A stretch of 64,000 nt of DNA, taken from the NCBI RefSeq assembly GCF_036588685.1, contig NC_086374.1:69872457-69936456 (forward strand), written 5' to 3'. This DNA comes from Mytilus trossulus. Lineage: Eukaryota > Mollusca > Bivalvia > Mytilida > Mytilidae. This document shows, one piece after another, positions 1 to 12,681 of this stretch; the stretch's first letter is position 1; each line of letters starts with the position of its first letter. The notes beneath the pieces are model-generated. The model worked only from the letters and a program-made list of their open reading frames with translations. It made no database searches and was not told the DNA's origin. Position numbers and translations under genes: made by a program.

Positions 1-3000
1 TTGCCGGCAATGCTATTTTTAGCAATTATCTCCTAATAAGGCGTTTTCATTAAACTAATTATGGAAAATCTGTTGTTGTCTAATTGAAGCTCTATATCTA
101 TTTGTGATTTTACCGCACTCAAATATATATGGTCCCATGGCTTTTCTTGGTGAATTTTGGGGTTTTTCACGATACCTGACGATTTCGCAGAAAATTTTCC
201 CTAATTTTGAGCAACATAAAAAAAATTATTTTCGGCATTTCATACTATACATTTAAGGACAAATTTGTGCTTGCATGAAACTTCATTCATAATGCTTTCC
301 AGAAGAAAAATTTATAAAAGATATAACAACCAATCACAGAGAGCCATCTATTTTTATCTCTATGTCATGTTCCCTTCATAAAATGGCTGCGCCCATGTAA
401 TTTTATTTGGTACATTGTAACCTATACGGTAATAAACAATTTTTGAAATTTGATTTTTTTTTGCCGCATTAGTTACTTGAACATGGCTTGACTTCATTCT
501 ACTATGCAAAATATTTCATTGTTAACTGTATAATACACAGGATTTAATTTCTGGAGCCTACCCCTGTTTAAAAATTGGTAAAAAATTACACTGATTTTTA
601 TAGACATTACGGTACTGTTTGTTGCAGGTGTAATATTTTGCCTCTTTGTTAGTATTGCCTTTTCGAAGTAATCATGTGCTTCTGATATTGATCAACAGAA
701 AATTTAATTTGAGTGACACTGTACTGAAAAACAAATAAAAAATTCGGACCAGTTCAATATGAAATAAATTCACTATTTTGAAACGGACTATAGCTTTATA
801 AATCGGCTACATGTGCACATTTTAGCTTCTTTTCGTAAAAAACATCTTCTGGTGGTCTATATTAGCTATACAAGTAGTATGGTAAATGTTTTGAATGATG
901 CGAAATCGTTAAGCGTATGCAAATACCCTTGGAGCCGTTTTTACCAAAAAAGGGGGATGGTTAAATCCGAAGATTTCTGTGTCATGTGATGTGACAAGAT
1001 CAAACAAGTATCGCCAAAAGTTAGGCCTATGTATGGCTATCAAGCTTGTAAGACAAATTTTGGATAAAAACAGAAAAGTCACACCAAGGCGATGAAATCC
1101 TGTACCTACCCGTATTTTGAAAGCAAATAAGAAACAGACTATAGCATGAAAACGGAATTATTCACACAAATCACAACACTAGTAAAGCGTTTTTGATGTC
1201 TAAATTTTTCTGTAAATACAATTTTTGACATATTTTGAGACCATTATAGGATATAAAGAACTAAATGGTGGCCCCGTTGCCGGCAATGCTATTTTTAGCA
1301 ATTATCTCCTAATAAGGCGTTTTCATTAAACTAATTATGGAAAATCTGTTGTTGTCTAATTGAAGCTCTATATCTATTTGTGATTTTACCGCACTCAAAT
1401 ATATATGGTCCCATGGCTTTTCTTGGTGAATTTTGGGGTTTTTCACGATACCTGACGATTTCGCAGAAAATTTTCCCTAATTTTGAGCAACATAAAAAAA
1501 TTATTTTCGGCATTTCATACTATACATTTAAGGACAAATTTGTGCTTGCATGAAACTTCATTCATAATGCTTTCCAGAAGAAAAATTTATAAAAGATATA
1601 ACAACCAATCACAGAGAGCCATCTATTTTTATCTCTATGTCATGTTCCCTTCATAAAATGGCTGCGCCCATGTAATTTTATTTGGTACATTGTAACCTAT
1701 ACGGTAATAAACAATTTTTGAAATTTGATTTTTTTTGCCGCATTAGTTACTTGAACATGGCTTGACTTCATTCTACTATGCAAAATATTTCATTGTTAAC
1801 TGTATAATACACAGGATTTAATTTCTGGAGCCTACCCCTGTTTAAAAATTGGTAAAAAATTACACTGATTTTTATAGACATTACGGTACTGTTTGTTGCA
1901 GGTGTAATATTTTGCCTCTTTGTTAGTATTGCCTTTTCGAAGTAATCATGTGCTTCTGATATTGATCAACAGAAAATTTAATTTGAGTGACACTGTACTG
2001 AAAAACAAATAAAAAATTCGGACCAGTTCAATATGAAATAAATTCACTATTTTGAAACGGACTATAGCTTTATAAATCGGCTACATGTGCACATTTTAGC
2101 TTCTTTTCGTAAAAAACATCTTCTGGTGGTCTATATTAGCTATACAAGTAGTATGGTAAATGTTTTGAATGATGCGAAATCGTTAAGCGTATGCAAATAC
2201 CCTTGGAGCCGTTTTTACCAAAAAAGGGGGATGGTTAAATCCGAAGATTTCTGTGTCATGTGATGTGACAAGATCAAACAAGTATCGCCAAAAGTTAGGC
2301 CTATGTATGGCTATCAAGCTTGTAAGACAAATTTTGGATAAAAACAGAAAAGTCACACCAAGGCGATGAAATCCTGTACCTACCCGTATTTTGAAAGCAA
2401 ATAAGAAACAGACTATAGCATGAAAACGGAATTATTCACACAAATCACAACACTAGTAAAGCGTTTTTGATGTCTAAATTTTTCTGTAAATACAATTTTT
2501 GACATATTTTGAGACCATTATAGGATATAAAGAACTAAATGGTGGCCCCGTTGCCGGCAATGCTATTTTTAGCAATTATCTCCTAATAAGGCGTTTTCAT
2601 TAAACTAATTATGGAAAATCTGTTGTTGTCTAATTGAAGCTCTATATCTATTTGTGATTTTACCGCACTCAAATATATATGGTCCCATGGCTTTTCTTGG
2701 TGAATTTTGGGGTTTTTCACGATACCTGACGATTTCGCAGAAAATTTTCCCTAATTTTGAGCAACATAAAAAAATTATTTTCGGCATTTCATACTATACA
2801 TTTAAGGACAAATTTGTGCTTGCATGAAACTTCATTCATAATGCTTTCCAGAAGAAAAATTTATAAAAGATATAACAACCAATCACAGAGAGCCATCTAT
2901 TTTTATCTCTATGTCATGTTCCCTTCATAAAATGGCTGCGCCCATGTAATTTTATTTGGTACATTGTAACCTATACGGTAATAAACAATTTTTGAAATTT

Positions 3001-6000
3001 GATTTTTTTTGCCGCATTAGTTACTTGAACATGGCTTGACTTCATTCTACTATGCAAAATATTTCATTGTTAACTGTATAATACACAGGATTTAATTTCT
3101 GGAGCCTACCCCTGTTTAAAAATTGGTAAAAAATTACACTGATTTTTATAGACATTACGGTACTGTTTGTTGCAGGTGTAATATTTTGCCTCTTTGTTAG
3201 TATTGCCTTTTCGAAGTAATCATGTGCTTCTGATATTGATCAACAGAAAATTTAATTTGAGTGACACTGTACTGAAAAACAAATAAAAAATTCGGACCAG
3301 TTCAATATGAAATAAATTCACTATTTTGAAACGGACTATAGCTTTATAAATCGGCTACATGTGCACATTTTAGCTTCTTTTCGTAAAAAACATCTTCTGG
3401 TGGTCTATATTAGCTATACAAGTAGTATGGTAAATGTTTTGAATGATGCGAAATCGTTAAGCGTATGCAAATACCCTTGGAGCCGTTTTTACCAAAAAAG
3501 GGGGATGGTTAAATCCGAAGATTTCTGTGTCATGTGATGTGACAAGATCAAACAAGTATCGCCAAAAGTTAGGCCTATGTATGGCTATCAAGCTTGTAAG
3601 ACAAATTTTGGATAAAAACAGAAAAGTCACACCAAGGCGATGAAATCCTGTACCTACCCGTATTTTGAAAGCAAATAAGAAACAGACTATAGCATGAAAA
3701 CGGAATTATTCACACAAATCACAACACTAGTAAAGCGTTTTTGATGTCTAAATTTTTCTGTAAATACAATTTTTGACATATTTTGAGACCATTATAGGAT
3801 ATAAAGAACTAAATGGTGGCCCCGTTGCCGGCAATGCTATTTTTAGCAATTATCTCCTAATAAGGCGTTTTCATTAAACTAATTATGGAAAATCTGTTGT
3901 TGTCTAATTGAAGCTCTATATCTATTTGTGATTTTACCGCACTCAAATATATATGGTCCCATGGCTTTTCTTGGTGAATTTTGGGGTTTTTCACGATACC
4001 TGACGATTTCGCAGAAAATTTTCCCTAATTTTGAGCAACATAAAAAAATTATTTTCGGCATTTCATACTATACATTTAAGAACAAATTTGTGCTTGCATG
4101 AAACTTCATTCATAATGCTTTCCAGAAGAAAAATTTATAAAAGATATAACAACCAATCACAGAGAGCCATCTATTTTTATCTCTATGTCATGTTCCCTTC
4201 ATAAAATGGCTGCGCCCATGTAATTTTATTTGGTACATTGTAACCTATACGGTAATAAACAATTTTTGAAATTTGATTTTTTTTGCCGCATTAGTTACTT
4301 GAACATGGCTTGACTTCATTCTACTATGCAAAATATTTCATTGTTAACTGTATAATACACAGGATTTAATTTCTGGAGCCTACCCCTGTTTAAAAATTGG
4401 TAAAAAATTACACTGATTTTTATAGACATTACGGTACTGTTTGTTGCAGGTGTAATATTTTGCCTCTTTGTTAGTATTGCCTTTTCGAAGTAATCATGTG
4501 CTTCTGATATTGATCAACAGAAAATTTAATTTGAGTGACACTGTACTGAAAAACAAATAAAAAATTCGGACCAGTTCAATATGAAATAAATTCACTATTT
4601 TGAAACGGACTATAGCTTTATAAATCGGCTACATGTGCACATTTTAGCTTCTTTTCGTAAAAAACATCTTCTGGTGGTCTATATTAGCTATACAAGTAGT
4701 ATGGTAAATGTTTTGAATGATGCGAAATCGTTAAGCGTATGCAAATACCCTTGGAGCCGTTTTTACCAAAAAAGGGGGATGGTTAAATCCGAAGATTTCT
4801 GTGTCATGTGATGTGACAAGATCAAACAAGTATCGCCAAAAGTTAGGCCTATGTATGGCTATCAAGCTTGTAAGACAAATTTTGGATAAAAACAGAAAAG
4901 TCACACCAAGGCGATGAAATCCTGTACCTACCCGTATTTTGAAAGCAAATAAGAAACAGACTATAGCATGAAAACGGAATTATTCACACAAATCACAACA
5001 CTAGTAAAGCGTTTTTGATGTCTAAATTTTTCTGTAAATACAATTTTTGACATATTTTGAGACCATTATAGGATATAAAGAACTAAATGGTGGCCCCGTT
5101 GCCGGCAATGCTATTTTTAGCAATTATCTCCTAATAAGGCGTTTTCATTAAACTAATTATGGAAAATCTGTTGTTGTCTAATTGAAGCTCTATATCTATT
5201 TGTGATTTTACCGCACTCAAATATATATGGTCCCATGGCTTTTCTTGGTGAATTTTGGGGTTTTTCACGATACCTGACGATTTCGCAGAAAATTTTCCCT
5301 AATTTTGAGCAACATAAAAAAATTATTTTCGGCATTTCATACTATACATTTAAGGACAAATTTGTGCTTGCATGAAACTTCATTCATAATGCTTTCCAGA
5401 AGAAAAATTTATAAAAGATATAACAACCAATCACAGAGAGCCATCTATTTTTATCTCTATGTCATGTTCCCTTCATAAAATGGCTGCGCCCATGTAATTT
5501 TATTTGGTACATTGTAACCTATACGGTAATAAACAATTTTTGAAATTTGATTTTTTTTGCCGCATTAGTTACTTGAACATGGCTTGACTTCATTCTACTA
5601 TGCAAAATATTTCATTGTTAACTGTATAATACACAGGATTTAATTTCTGGAGCCTACCCCTGTTTAAAAATTGGTAAAAAATTACACTGATTTTTATAGA
5701 CATTACGGTACTGTTTGTTGCAGGTGTAATATTTTGCCTCTTTGTTAGTATTGCCTTTTCGAAGTAATCATGTGCTTCTGATATTGATCAACAGAAAATT
5801 TAATTTGAGTGACACTGTACTGAAAAACAAATAAAAAATTCGGACCAGTTCAATATGAAATAAATTCACTATTTTGAAACGGACTATAGCTTTATAAATC
5901 GGCTACATGTGCACATTTTAGCTTCTTTTCGTAAAAAACATCTTCTGGTGGTCTATATTAGCTATACAAGTAGTATGGTAAATGTTTTGAATGATGCGAA

Positions 6001-8068
6001 ATCGTTAAGCGTATGCAAATACCCTTGGAGCCGTTTTTACCAAAAAAGGGGGATGGTTAAATCCGAAGATTTCTGTGTCATGTGATGTGACAAGATCAAA
6101 CAAGTATCGCCAAAAGTTAGGCCTATGTATGGCTATCAAGCTTGTAAGACAAATTTTGGATAAAAACAGAAAAGTCACACCAAGGCGATGAAATCCTGTA
6201 CCTACCCGTATTTTGAAAGCAAATAAGAAACAGACTATAGCATGAAAACGGAATTATTCACACAAATCACAACACTAGTAAAGCGTTTTTGATGTCTAAA
6301 TTTTTCTGTAAATACAATTTTTGACATATTTTGAGACCATTATAGGATATAAAGAACTAAATGGTGGCCCCGTTGCCGGCAATGCTATTTTTAGCAATTA
6401 TCTCCTAATAAGGCGTTTTCATTAAACTAATTATGGAAAATCTGTTGTTGTCTAATTGAAGCTCTATATCTATTTGTGATTTTACCGCACTCAAATATAT
6501 ATGGTCCCATGGCTTTTCTTGGTGAATTTTGGGGTTTTTCACGATACCTGACGATTTCGCAGAAAATTTTCCCTAATTTTGAGCAACATAAAAAAATTAT
6601 TTTCGGCATTTCATACTATACATTTAAGGACAAATTTGTGCTTGCATGAAACTTCATTCATAATGCTTTCCAGAAGAAAAATTTATAAAAGATATAACAA
6701 CCAATCACAGAGAGCCATCTATTTTTATCTCTATGTCATGTTCCCTTCATAAAATGGCTGCGCCCATGTAATTTTATTTGGTACATTGTAACCTATACGG
6801 TAATAAACAATTTTTGAAATTTGATTTTTTTTGCCGCATTAGTTACTTGAACATGGCTTGACTTCATTCTACTATGCAAAATATTTCATTGTTAACTGTA
6901 TAATACACAGGATTTAATTTCTGGAGCCTACCCCTGTTTAAAAATTGGTAAAAAATTACACTGATTTTTATAGACATTACGGTACTGTTTGTTGCAGGTG
7001 TAATATTTTGCCTCTTTGTTAGTATTGCCTTTTCGAAGTAATCATGTGCTTCTGATATTGATCAACAGAAAATTTAATTTGAGTGACACTGTACTGAAAA
7101 ACAAATAAAAAATTCGGACCAGTTCAATATGAAATAAATTCACTATTTTGAAACGGACTATAGCTTTATAAATCGGCTACATGTGCACATTTTAGCTTCT
7201 TTTCGTAAAAAACATCTTCTGGTGGTCTATATTAGCTATACAAGTAGTATGGTAAATGTTTTGAATGATGCGAAATCGTTAAGCGTATGCAAATACCCTT
7301 GGAGCCGTTTTTACCAAAAAAGGGGGATGGTTAAATCCGAAGATTTCTGTGTCATGTGATGTGACAAGATCAAACAAGTATCGCCAAAAGTTAGGCCTAT
7401 GTATGGCTATCAAGCTTGTAAGACAAATTTTGGATAAAAACAGAAAAGTCACACCAAGGCGATGAAATCCTGTACCTACCCGTATTTTGAAAGCAAATAA
7501 GAAACAGACTATAGCATGAAAACGGAATTATTCACACAAATCACAACACTAGTAAAGCGTTTTTGATGTCTAAATTTTTCTGTAAATACAATTTTTGACA
7601 TATTTTGAGACCATTATAGGATATAAAGAACTAAATGGTGGCCCCGTTGCCGGCAATGCTATTTTTAGCAATTATCTCCTAATAAGGCGTTTTCATTAAA
7701 CTAATTATGGAAAATCTGTTGTTGTCTAATTGAAGCTCTATATCTATTTGTGATTTTACCGCACTCAAATATATATGGTCCCATGGCTTTTCTTGGTGAA
7801 TTTTGGGGTTTTTCACGATACCTGACGATTTCGCAGAAAATTTTCCCTAATTTTGAGCAACATAAAAAAATTATTTTCGGCATTTCATACTATACATTTA
7901 AGGACAAATTTGTGCTTGCATGAAACTTCATTCATAATGCTTTCCAGAAGAAAAATTTATAAAAGATATAACAACCAATCACAGAGAGCCATCTATTTTT
8001 ATCTCTATGTCATGTTCCCTTCATAAAATGGCTGCGCCCATGTAATTTTATTTGGTACATTGTAACCT
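1..8068. repeat. 1,274-bp tandem repeat array (satellite-like), 6.3 copies
   Basis: Six full units and one partial unit stand head to tail, starting at 1, 1277, 2551, 3825, 5099, 6373 and 7647; the last breaks off at 8068. Units 2-6 are exactly 1,274 bp. Unit 1 is 1,276 bp because an A-run near 209 and a T-run near 455 each have one extra base. The only substitution I noticed is an A at 4081 where other units have G. Each unit starts at the 10-bp palindrome TTGCCGGCAA. The array reaches the left edge, so its true size is unknown. A 60-codon minus-strand ORF recurs in units 2-7 but resembles nothing I know and is broken in unit 1 by the extra A, so I do not call it a gene. The near-identity points to recent amplification or homogenisation. 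Confidence 0.97.
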
Positions 8069-8499
8069 TAATTTACCTTGTTTACCTTGGATTTACATTC
8101 ATGATTTAAGATTCTGTTTTGACAAATGTTCAAACGAAAATTGTACAGTGGATGAATAATGGGATATTTTAACGAAAAAAGTGTTGTTAAACGTAAAAAA
8201 ACAATGTAGGCTACATTTGCATTATATCGTAAATAATCTGGGAGTGTGGAAGTTGGAACGTCAGAAAAATATACTCAATGTGAACATGAATGAAACATTT
8301 GCCACTGGACTTTAGGCTACAAACAAAACCAATCATTTTCCTCCTTCAAATTATTCCAAGAAGAGAACTTCTCATACATGTACTTTTCATTTTAAAATAA
8401 AGTATATGAATCAGTCATGTAGTGTTGGATGATGCCGTTAAATAGTTTTGTTTAAAAAAAAAACATCATGAACTACTCTGACTTTAAAAGTCACTTTTG

Positions 8500-8985
8500 T
8501 GACGATTCATTATTTAATAATTTAATTTTGGATGTAACGGGTCTCTGATTGGCTGACGTTATTTTGTTATCAGCCCATAGATAAAAGATAGTCATGTGAC
8601 CGTATTGTCATCAACGTTTTTTCATGGTTTGCCAAGGTTTAAATTGGAAGTTAGAATTAAATTATAAGAAATTACTAATATTTTTTTCTGTCTATTTGAA
8701 ATAACTTAAAAAATGTGGTGCATGCACACTGTTAAAAAAACCTGCTACCTGAGTTATTCAGTGTGCACCAAATTTTTTATGTTATTTCTTCATAGACAGA
8801 AAAAATATTACAGTCAATCCTTTATTAAATAATAATATTATCGATACAGAGAGGAAATAAGGGCGCGCTTAAAATCTATTTTGAAATTTGGTATTGTCTT
8901 TATCATGCAGTATCTATCCTGACATAGAAATATTATTGGTTTACAATGAGGCCATACATGTATATATTTACATGATAAAGTATAT
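8500..8985. repeat. Foldback-type repeat region with a ~52-bp-arm hairpin
   Basis: The arms 8677-8731 and 8759-8809 are imperfect reverse complements (one reads ...GGTGCATGCACACTG, the other CAGTGTGCACC...) around a ~27-base loop. Flanking sequence from about 8500 (a 'tctgattggctgacg' stretch) resembles mussel interspersed repeats. No coding potential is seen between 8068 and 8985. Confidence 0.7.
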
Positions 8986-10760
8986 ATGTTCAGTTTTGGT
9001 TGATGCGGTCAAATAATGTTGTTATTAAAACAACTCAGTCTGATATATCGAAACTACTGAAATTTGTTAGCAATTCAATATTTTGAATATAAAGAGGACA
9101 TGCTGTCATTTGAATTATACTATCCATTGTGATTGGTTGTTGTCTGCTCTTTGGTCAGGTTGTTGTTGCTTTGACACCTTTCGCCATTTCCTTTCTCAAT
9201 TTTATAAGTGATTTACAATGCAGCTATATAATTATCTATATATTAAGATTTACATAATAAAGTGTAAATATGGTCAGTTTTGGTTGCTGCAGACACACAA
9301 TTTTGTTATACCAGTCTGTCTTCGGTATGAAAACTACTGAAATTTGTTTATGATGCAATATTTTTATTAAAAAGAGGACACGCTGACACTGTTAATTGAT
9401 GCAAAAGAAATTAGGTGTTCCAATATTTCTATCATTTGTATTATACAATCAATTCTTATATAACAATATAACAGATTAATTTACTATGCAACTAAAAGAG
9501 TTAACAGTACATGAAAAAGAGCAAATATGGTCAGTTTTGGCTGATGTAGTCATATATGGTCAGTTTTGGTTGATGCTGTCAAATATGGTCAGGTTTGATT
9601 GATGCAGACAAATAATTTCAGATATGAAATCTAACGATGTTTGTTTCTGATGCTATATTTTGAATAAAAGTAGGAAATGCTGGCACTCTCAATCGATGAT
9701 TTTTTTTTTGTGGTCTTTAATTTCCAATATTGCAGTTATTTATATATTACAGTCCCTCTTGACCTAAAATTATAACTGAAGTACTGTGCAGCTATATAGA
9801 CTTGCATAAAAAAAGCAGATATGGTCAGTTTTAGTTGATGCGGTCAGTAGATTTTATTACACAACTCAGTCTTAAGTATGAAAACTACTGATATTTGTTT
9901 ACGATTAAATACTTTGAATAAAAAGAGGACATGCTGGCACTATAAATTCATGCGAACAAAGTTTTGAGGTCATTGTTTTCCAATATTGCTGTAACTTGTA
10001 TATTACAGTCCCTCTTGACCTAAAATTATAACTGAATTACTGTGCAGCTATATAGCTTTGCAGAAAGAAAGAGCAAATAAGGTCAGTTTATATATAAAAA
10101 AGAAGATGTGGTATGATTGCCAATGAGACAACTATCCACAAAAGACCAAAATGACACAAACATTAACAACTATAGGTCACTGTACGGCCTTCAACAATGA
10201 GCAGAGCCCATACCGCATAGTCAGCTTAGATTGATGCGGTCAAAAGATTTTATAACCCGACTCAGTCTGAAGTATGAAAACTACTGATATTTGTTAAGGA
10301 TTCAATACTTTGAATAAAAAGAGGACATGCTGCTGGCACTTTAAATTCATGCGAACAAAATTTTGAGGTCATTTTTTTCCAATATTGCTGTAACTTGTAT
10401 ATTACAGTCCCTCTTGACCTAAAATTATAACTGAATTACTGTGCAGCTATATAGATTTGCAGATAGAAAGAGCAAATAAGGTCAGTTTAGATTGATGCGG
10501 TCAAAAGATTTTTGTATAACAGGTCCATCCGAGGTATGAAAACTACTCGTAAACAGATATCACATTTGTTTAAGATTCATTATTTTAAATTAAAAGATGA
10601 CATGCTAGTATTATAAATTGATTGCAAATAAAATTTTGAAATCATTTAATGTTTGCCAATATAATTGGTATCCTTGCCTAAAAATAAACTGGATTCCTGC
10701 AGTGTGCAGTTAAATGTATATAGATTTATATGAAGAAATAAAATATGGTCAGTTTAAGTT
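8985..10760. repeat. Diverged ~265-bp tandem satellite, about 7 units
   Basis: A motif reading approximately ATATGGTCAGTTTTGGTTGA recurs at about 8985, 9270, 9527, 9820, 10080, 10480 and 10745. Each is followed by 'actcagtct', 'gaaaactactga', a poly-T/A segment and 'aagaggacatgctg'. Spacing is 257-293 bp apart from one 400-bp interval that holds an interspersed repeat (10091-10228). Around 9530-9600 the core motif is locally triplicated. The units are much more diverged than those of the 1-8068 array, so this is an older array. Confidence 0.85.
10091..10228 (+). repeat. Interspersed repeat family A, 5' part, inserted in the satellite
   Basis: It begins 'aagaagatgtggtatgattg' and continues through 'gagacaactatccac' and 'cggccttcaacaatgagc'. 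Related copies lie at 14500, 26086, 50860, 57180 and 61085. It interrupts a satellite unit between 'gtcagttta' and 'gtcagctta', and the rest of the unit resumes directly afterwards. Confidence 0.85.
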
Positions 10761-10915
10761 TTTAGTGGATCGATGGCAGATCCAGAGTGGGCGACCCCTT
10801 TTTTTGACGATCAATGTATTTGAATGAGGACATATAGTTGGACCCCCCTTTTTTCCTGGGTTGGGACCCCCAACCCCACCCCCTTTTAAAACTGCTGGAT
10901 CCGCCGGAACAACGT
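10750..10915 (+). repeat. Interspersed repeat family F fragment
   Basis: It contains 'gatggcagatccag', C-rich tracts, 'gaggacatatagttggac' and 'ctgctggatccgccgg'. A second, more diverged copy is at 14745-14900. An 80-codon plus-strand ORF across this block and the next is only repeat sequence. Confidence 0.7.
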
Positions 10916-10959
10916 ATTACATTATAGATGGTCAGATAATTTTGTTATTTAAAACGAGC

Positions 10960-11182
10960 CATCCTGACTCCCGGAATGCCAAATGTAAAACAATTGAAAT
11001 AACAATGCCCCCCCCCCCCCCATATTTACGGCCTAATTTATCTTCAAAAAATGAAAGAAAAACAAATAATTTATGTAATACATCAACAAAAGAAAATCAC
11101 TGAATAACAGGCTCCTGACTTGAAACAGTCGCATACAAAAAGTCATGCAGAATATGGCGGCTTAAACATGTTCTCTTGCCGA
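10960..11182 (+). repeat. Interspersed repeat family A, 3' part
   Basis: It carries 'atgccaaatgtaaaacaatt', 'acggcctaatttat', 'caggctcctgacttg' and 'cggcttaaacatgtt' in the order seen in reverse at 50860-51510. A 12-13 base C homopolymer lies at about 11008. Confidence 0.75.
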
Positions 11183-11291
11183 CGAAAGATTTGAAATAAA
11201 ACTGGCAAAACAGCAAAACTTTTTATAATATTAATCGCTATTTTGTCGAAGCCTTTATATTTAGTCAAAGATTTCTTAAAAATTATAAATC

Positions 11292-11665
11292 AATTCTAGC
11301 CGTAGAATTTATAAATCAATTTTAGCAGTAGGATTTATAAATCAATTCTAGTCGTAGAATTTATACATCAATTCTAGCCGTAGAATTTTTAAATCAATTC
11401 TAGCCGTAGAATTTATAAATCAATTCTAGCCGTAGAATTCGTAATCAATTCTAACCGCAGAACTGTTCTAGAAGTATCTTTGATCAGTTCTAGGTAGAAC
11501 TGTCAGGATCAGTTCTAGGGTAGAACTGTCAGGGTCAGTTCTAGGTAGAACTGTCCAAATCAGTTCTAGGTAGAACTGACCAAGTCAGTTCTTGCTAGAA
11601 CAGTTCTAACCTAGAACTGACTAAAAGGTGTCAGGCTGACAGTTCTACGTACTGTTCTAGAACAG
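11292..11665. repeat. 26-bp tandem array of palindromic dyads
   Basis: About 14 dyads follow at ~26-bp spacing. The left half (11292-11464) repeats AATTCTA-gccg-TAGAATT; the right half (11486-11618) repeats AGTTCTA-gg-TAGAACT. Clear dyads start at 11292, 11318, 11344, 11370, 11396, 11422, 11447, 11486, 11511, 11537, 11562, 11587 and 11602. A degenerate, closely packed tail extends to about 11665. Both arms differ in a matching way between the halves, so the palindrome is kept. Confidence 0.9.
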
Positions 11666-11699
11666 TTCTCCTGACAGATTCTGGCAGATTTAATGAGAG

Positions 11700-12540
11700 G
11701 TTAGAACTGATCTCCACTGTACTTAGCTGAGCAAGTGCTCTTATATATTTCTTCTTTTGCAATATTGATTTATAAAAATATGAAATCTTTATGCTATTAT
11801 TTATAGTTGCAAAATTTTATTAGTTATGCACCACAAGTTGTTAGATATACACCACATTGAAACTAAAACACATATTTTTATGATGGTAATTACAAATTTT
11901 ACACAACAAAAATTGAATTTTAAATTTAATGATATATTTGTTGAGTTTGATCGCACTTTTTCAGATTGAATCTCTACGTCCTATTTATGTAATATAAAAA
12001 AATGACAAATATAAAACAGTTCGACCGAGATGTACATGGAATGTAACAACTTAATATCAAATTCACAATTACTTTTATGCACAATATTTCACTGAATACC
12101 TACCGCAGTCCATGCAGTTACATTAAATAATTAATCTTTATTTATTTTTTATGACTGATAATTAAAAATTGAATAACAGAAATACCGAACTAAAAAAAAA
12201 TCTGTTTGGTAGATATATATATTGATTTCTTTATCAGTAAATTATAACCAAAATAATATTATTGTAATATCCATATATTTAACATCTTGGAATTATTTTT
12301 TTTGTATAAATATTGATTTTTTTATCAGTAAATTATAACAGAACTGATAGTATTGTTATATACAAAATTATGCATATGCACATGCATGTTTTTACAATCT
12401 TGCTATACCTGTATTTAGTCATGTTATTTTCTTTGACGTTATGGACGTCTTGACACTAAATCCAATTGATGTTAGATGTTTACTTTTATTTGTTATTGGC
12501 TTTGAACTAGCTGTCAGTAACTGCAAGCATTATCATGAAT
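11700..12540. other. Intergenic, AT-rich, no gene seen
   Basis: Only AT-rich sequence is visible. A short direct duplication at 12225-12265 and 12305-12350 shares 'attgattt..ttatcagtaaattataac'. No splice-bounded open frames stood out. Confidence 0.6.
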
Positions 12541-12681
12541 AAAGAAGATGTGGCATGAGTTCCAATTAGACAACTATCTACCCAAGTCACAATTTGTAAA
12601 AATAAACCATTTAATATAGGTCAAAGTACAGTCTTCAAAATAGAGCCTTCAGTTGGCTCAGACCTAACAGCAATTTAATAA
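12541..12681 (+). repeat. Interspersed repeat family B, left half, split by a transposon
   Basis: It begins 'aagaagatgtggcatgag' and runs to 'aacagcaatttaataa'. The rest of the same repeat resumes at 15873 with 'aataagggcccc'. Family B copies at 16310 and 55075 have the uninterrupted sequence at this place. Confidence 0.85.

Noticed and set aside
1331-7883. 60-codon minus-strand ORF repeated in six units of the 1,274-bp array
   Set aside because: It is just the same frame in identical repeats, is broken by an extra A in unit 1, and has no recognisable domain or conservation signal of its own.
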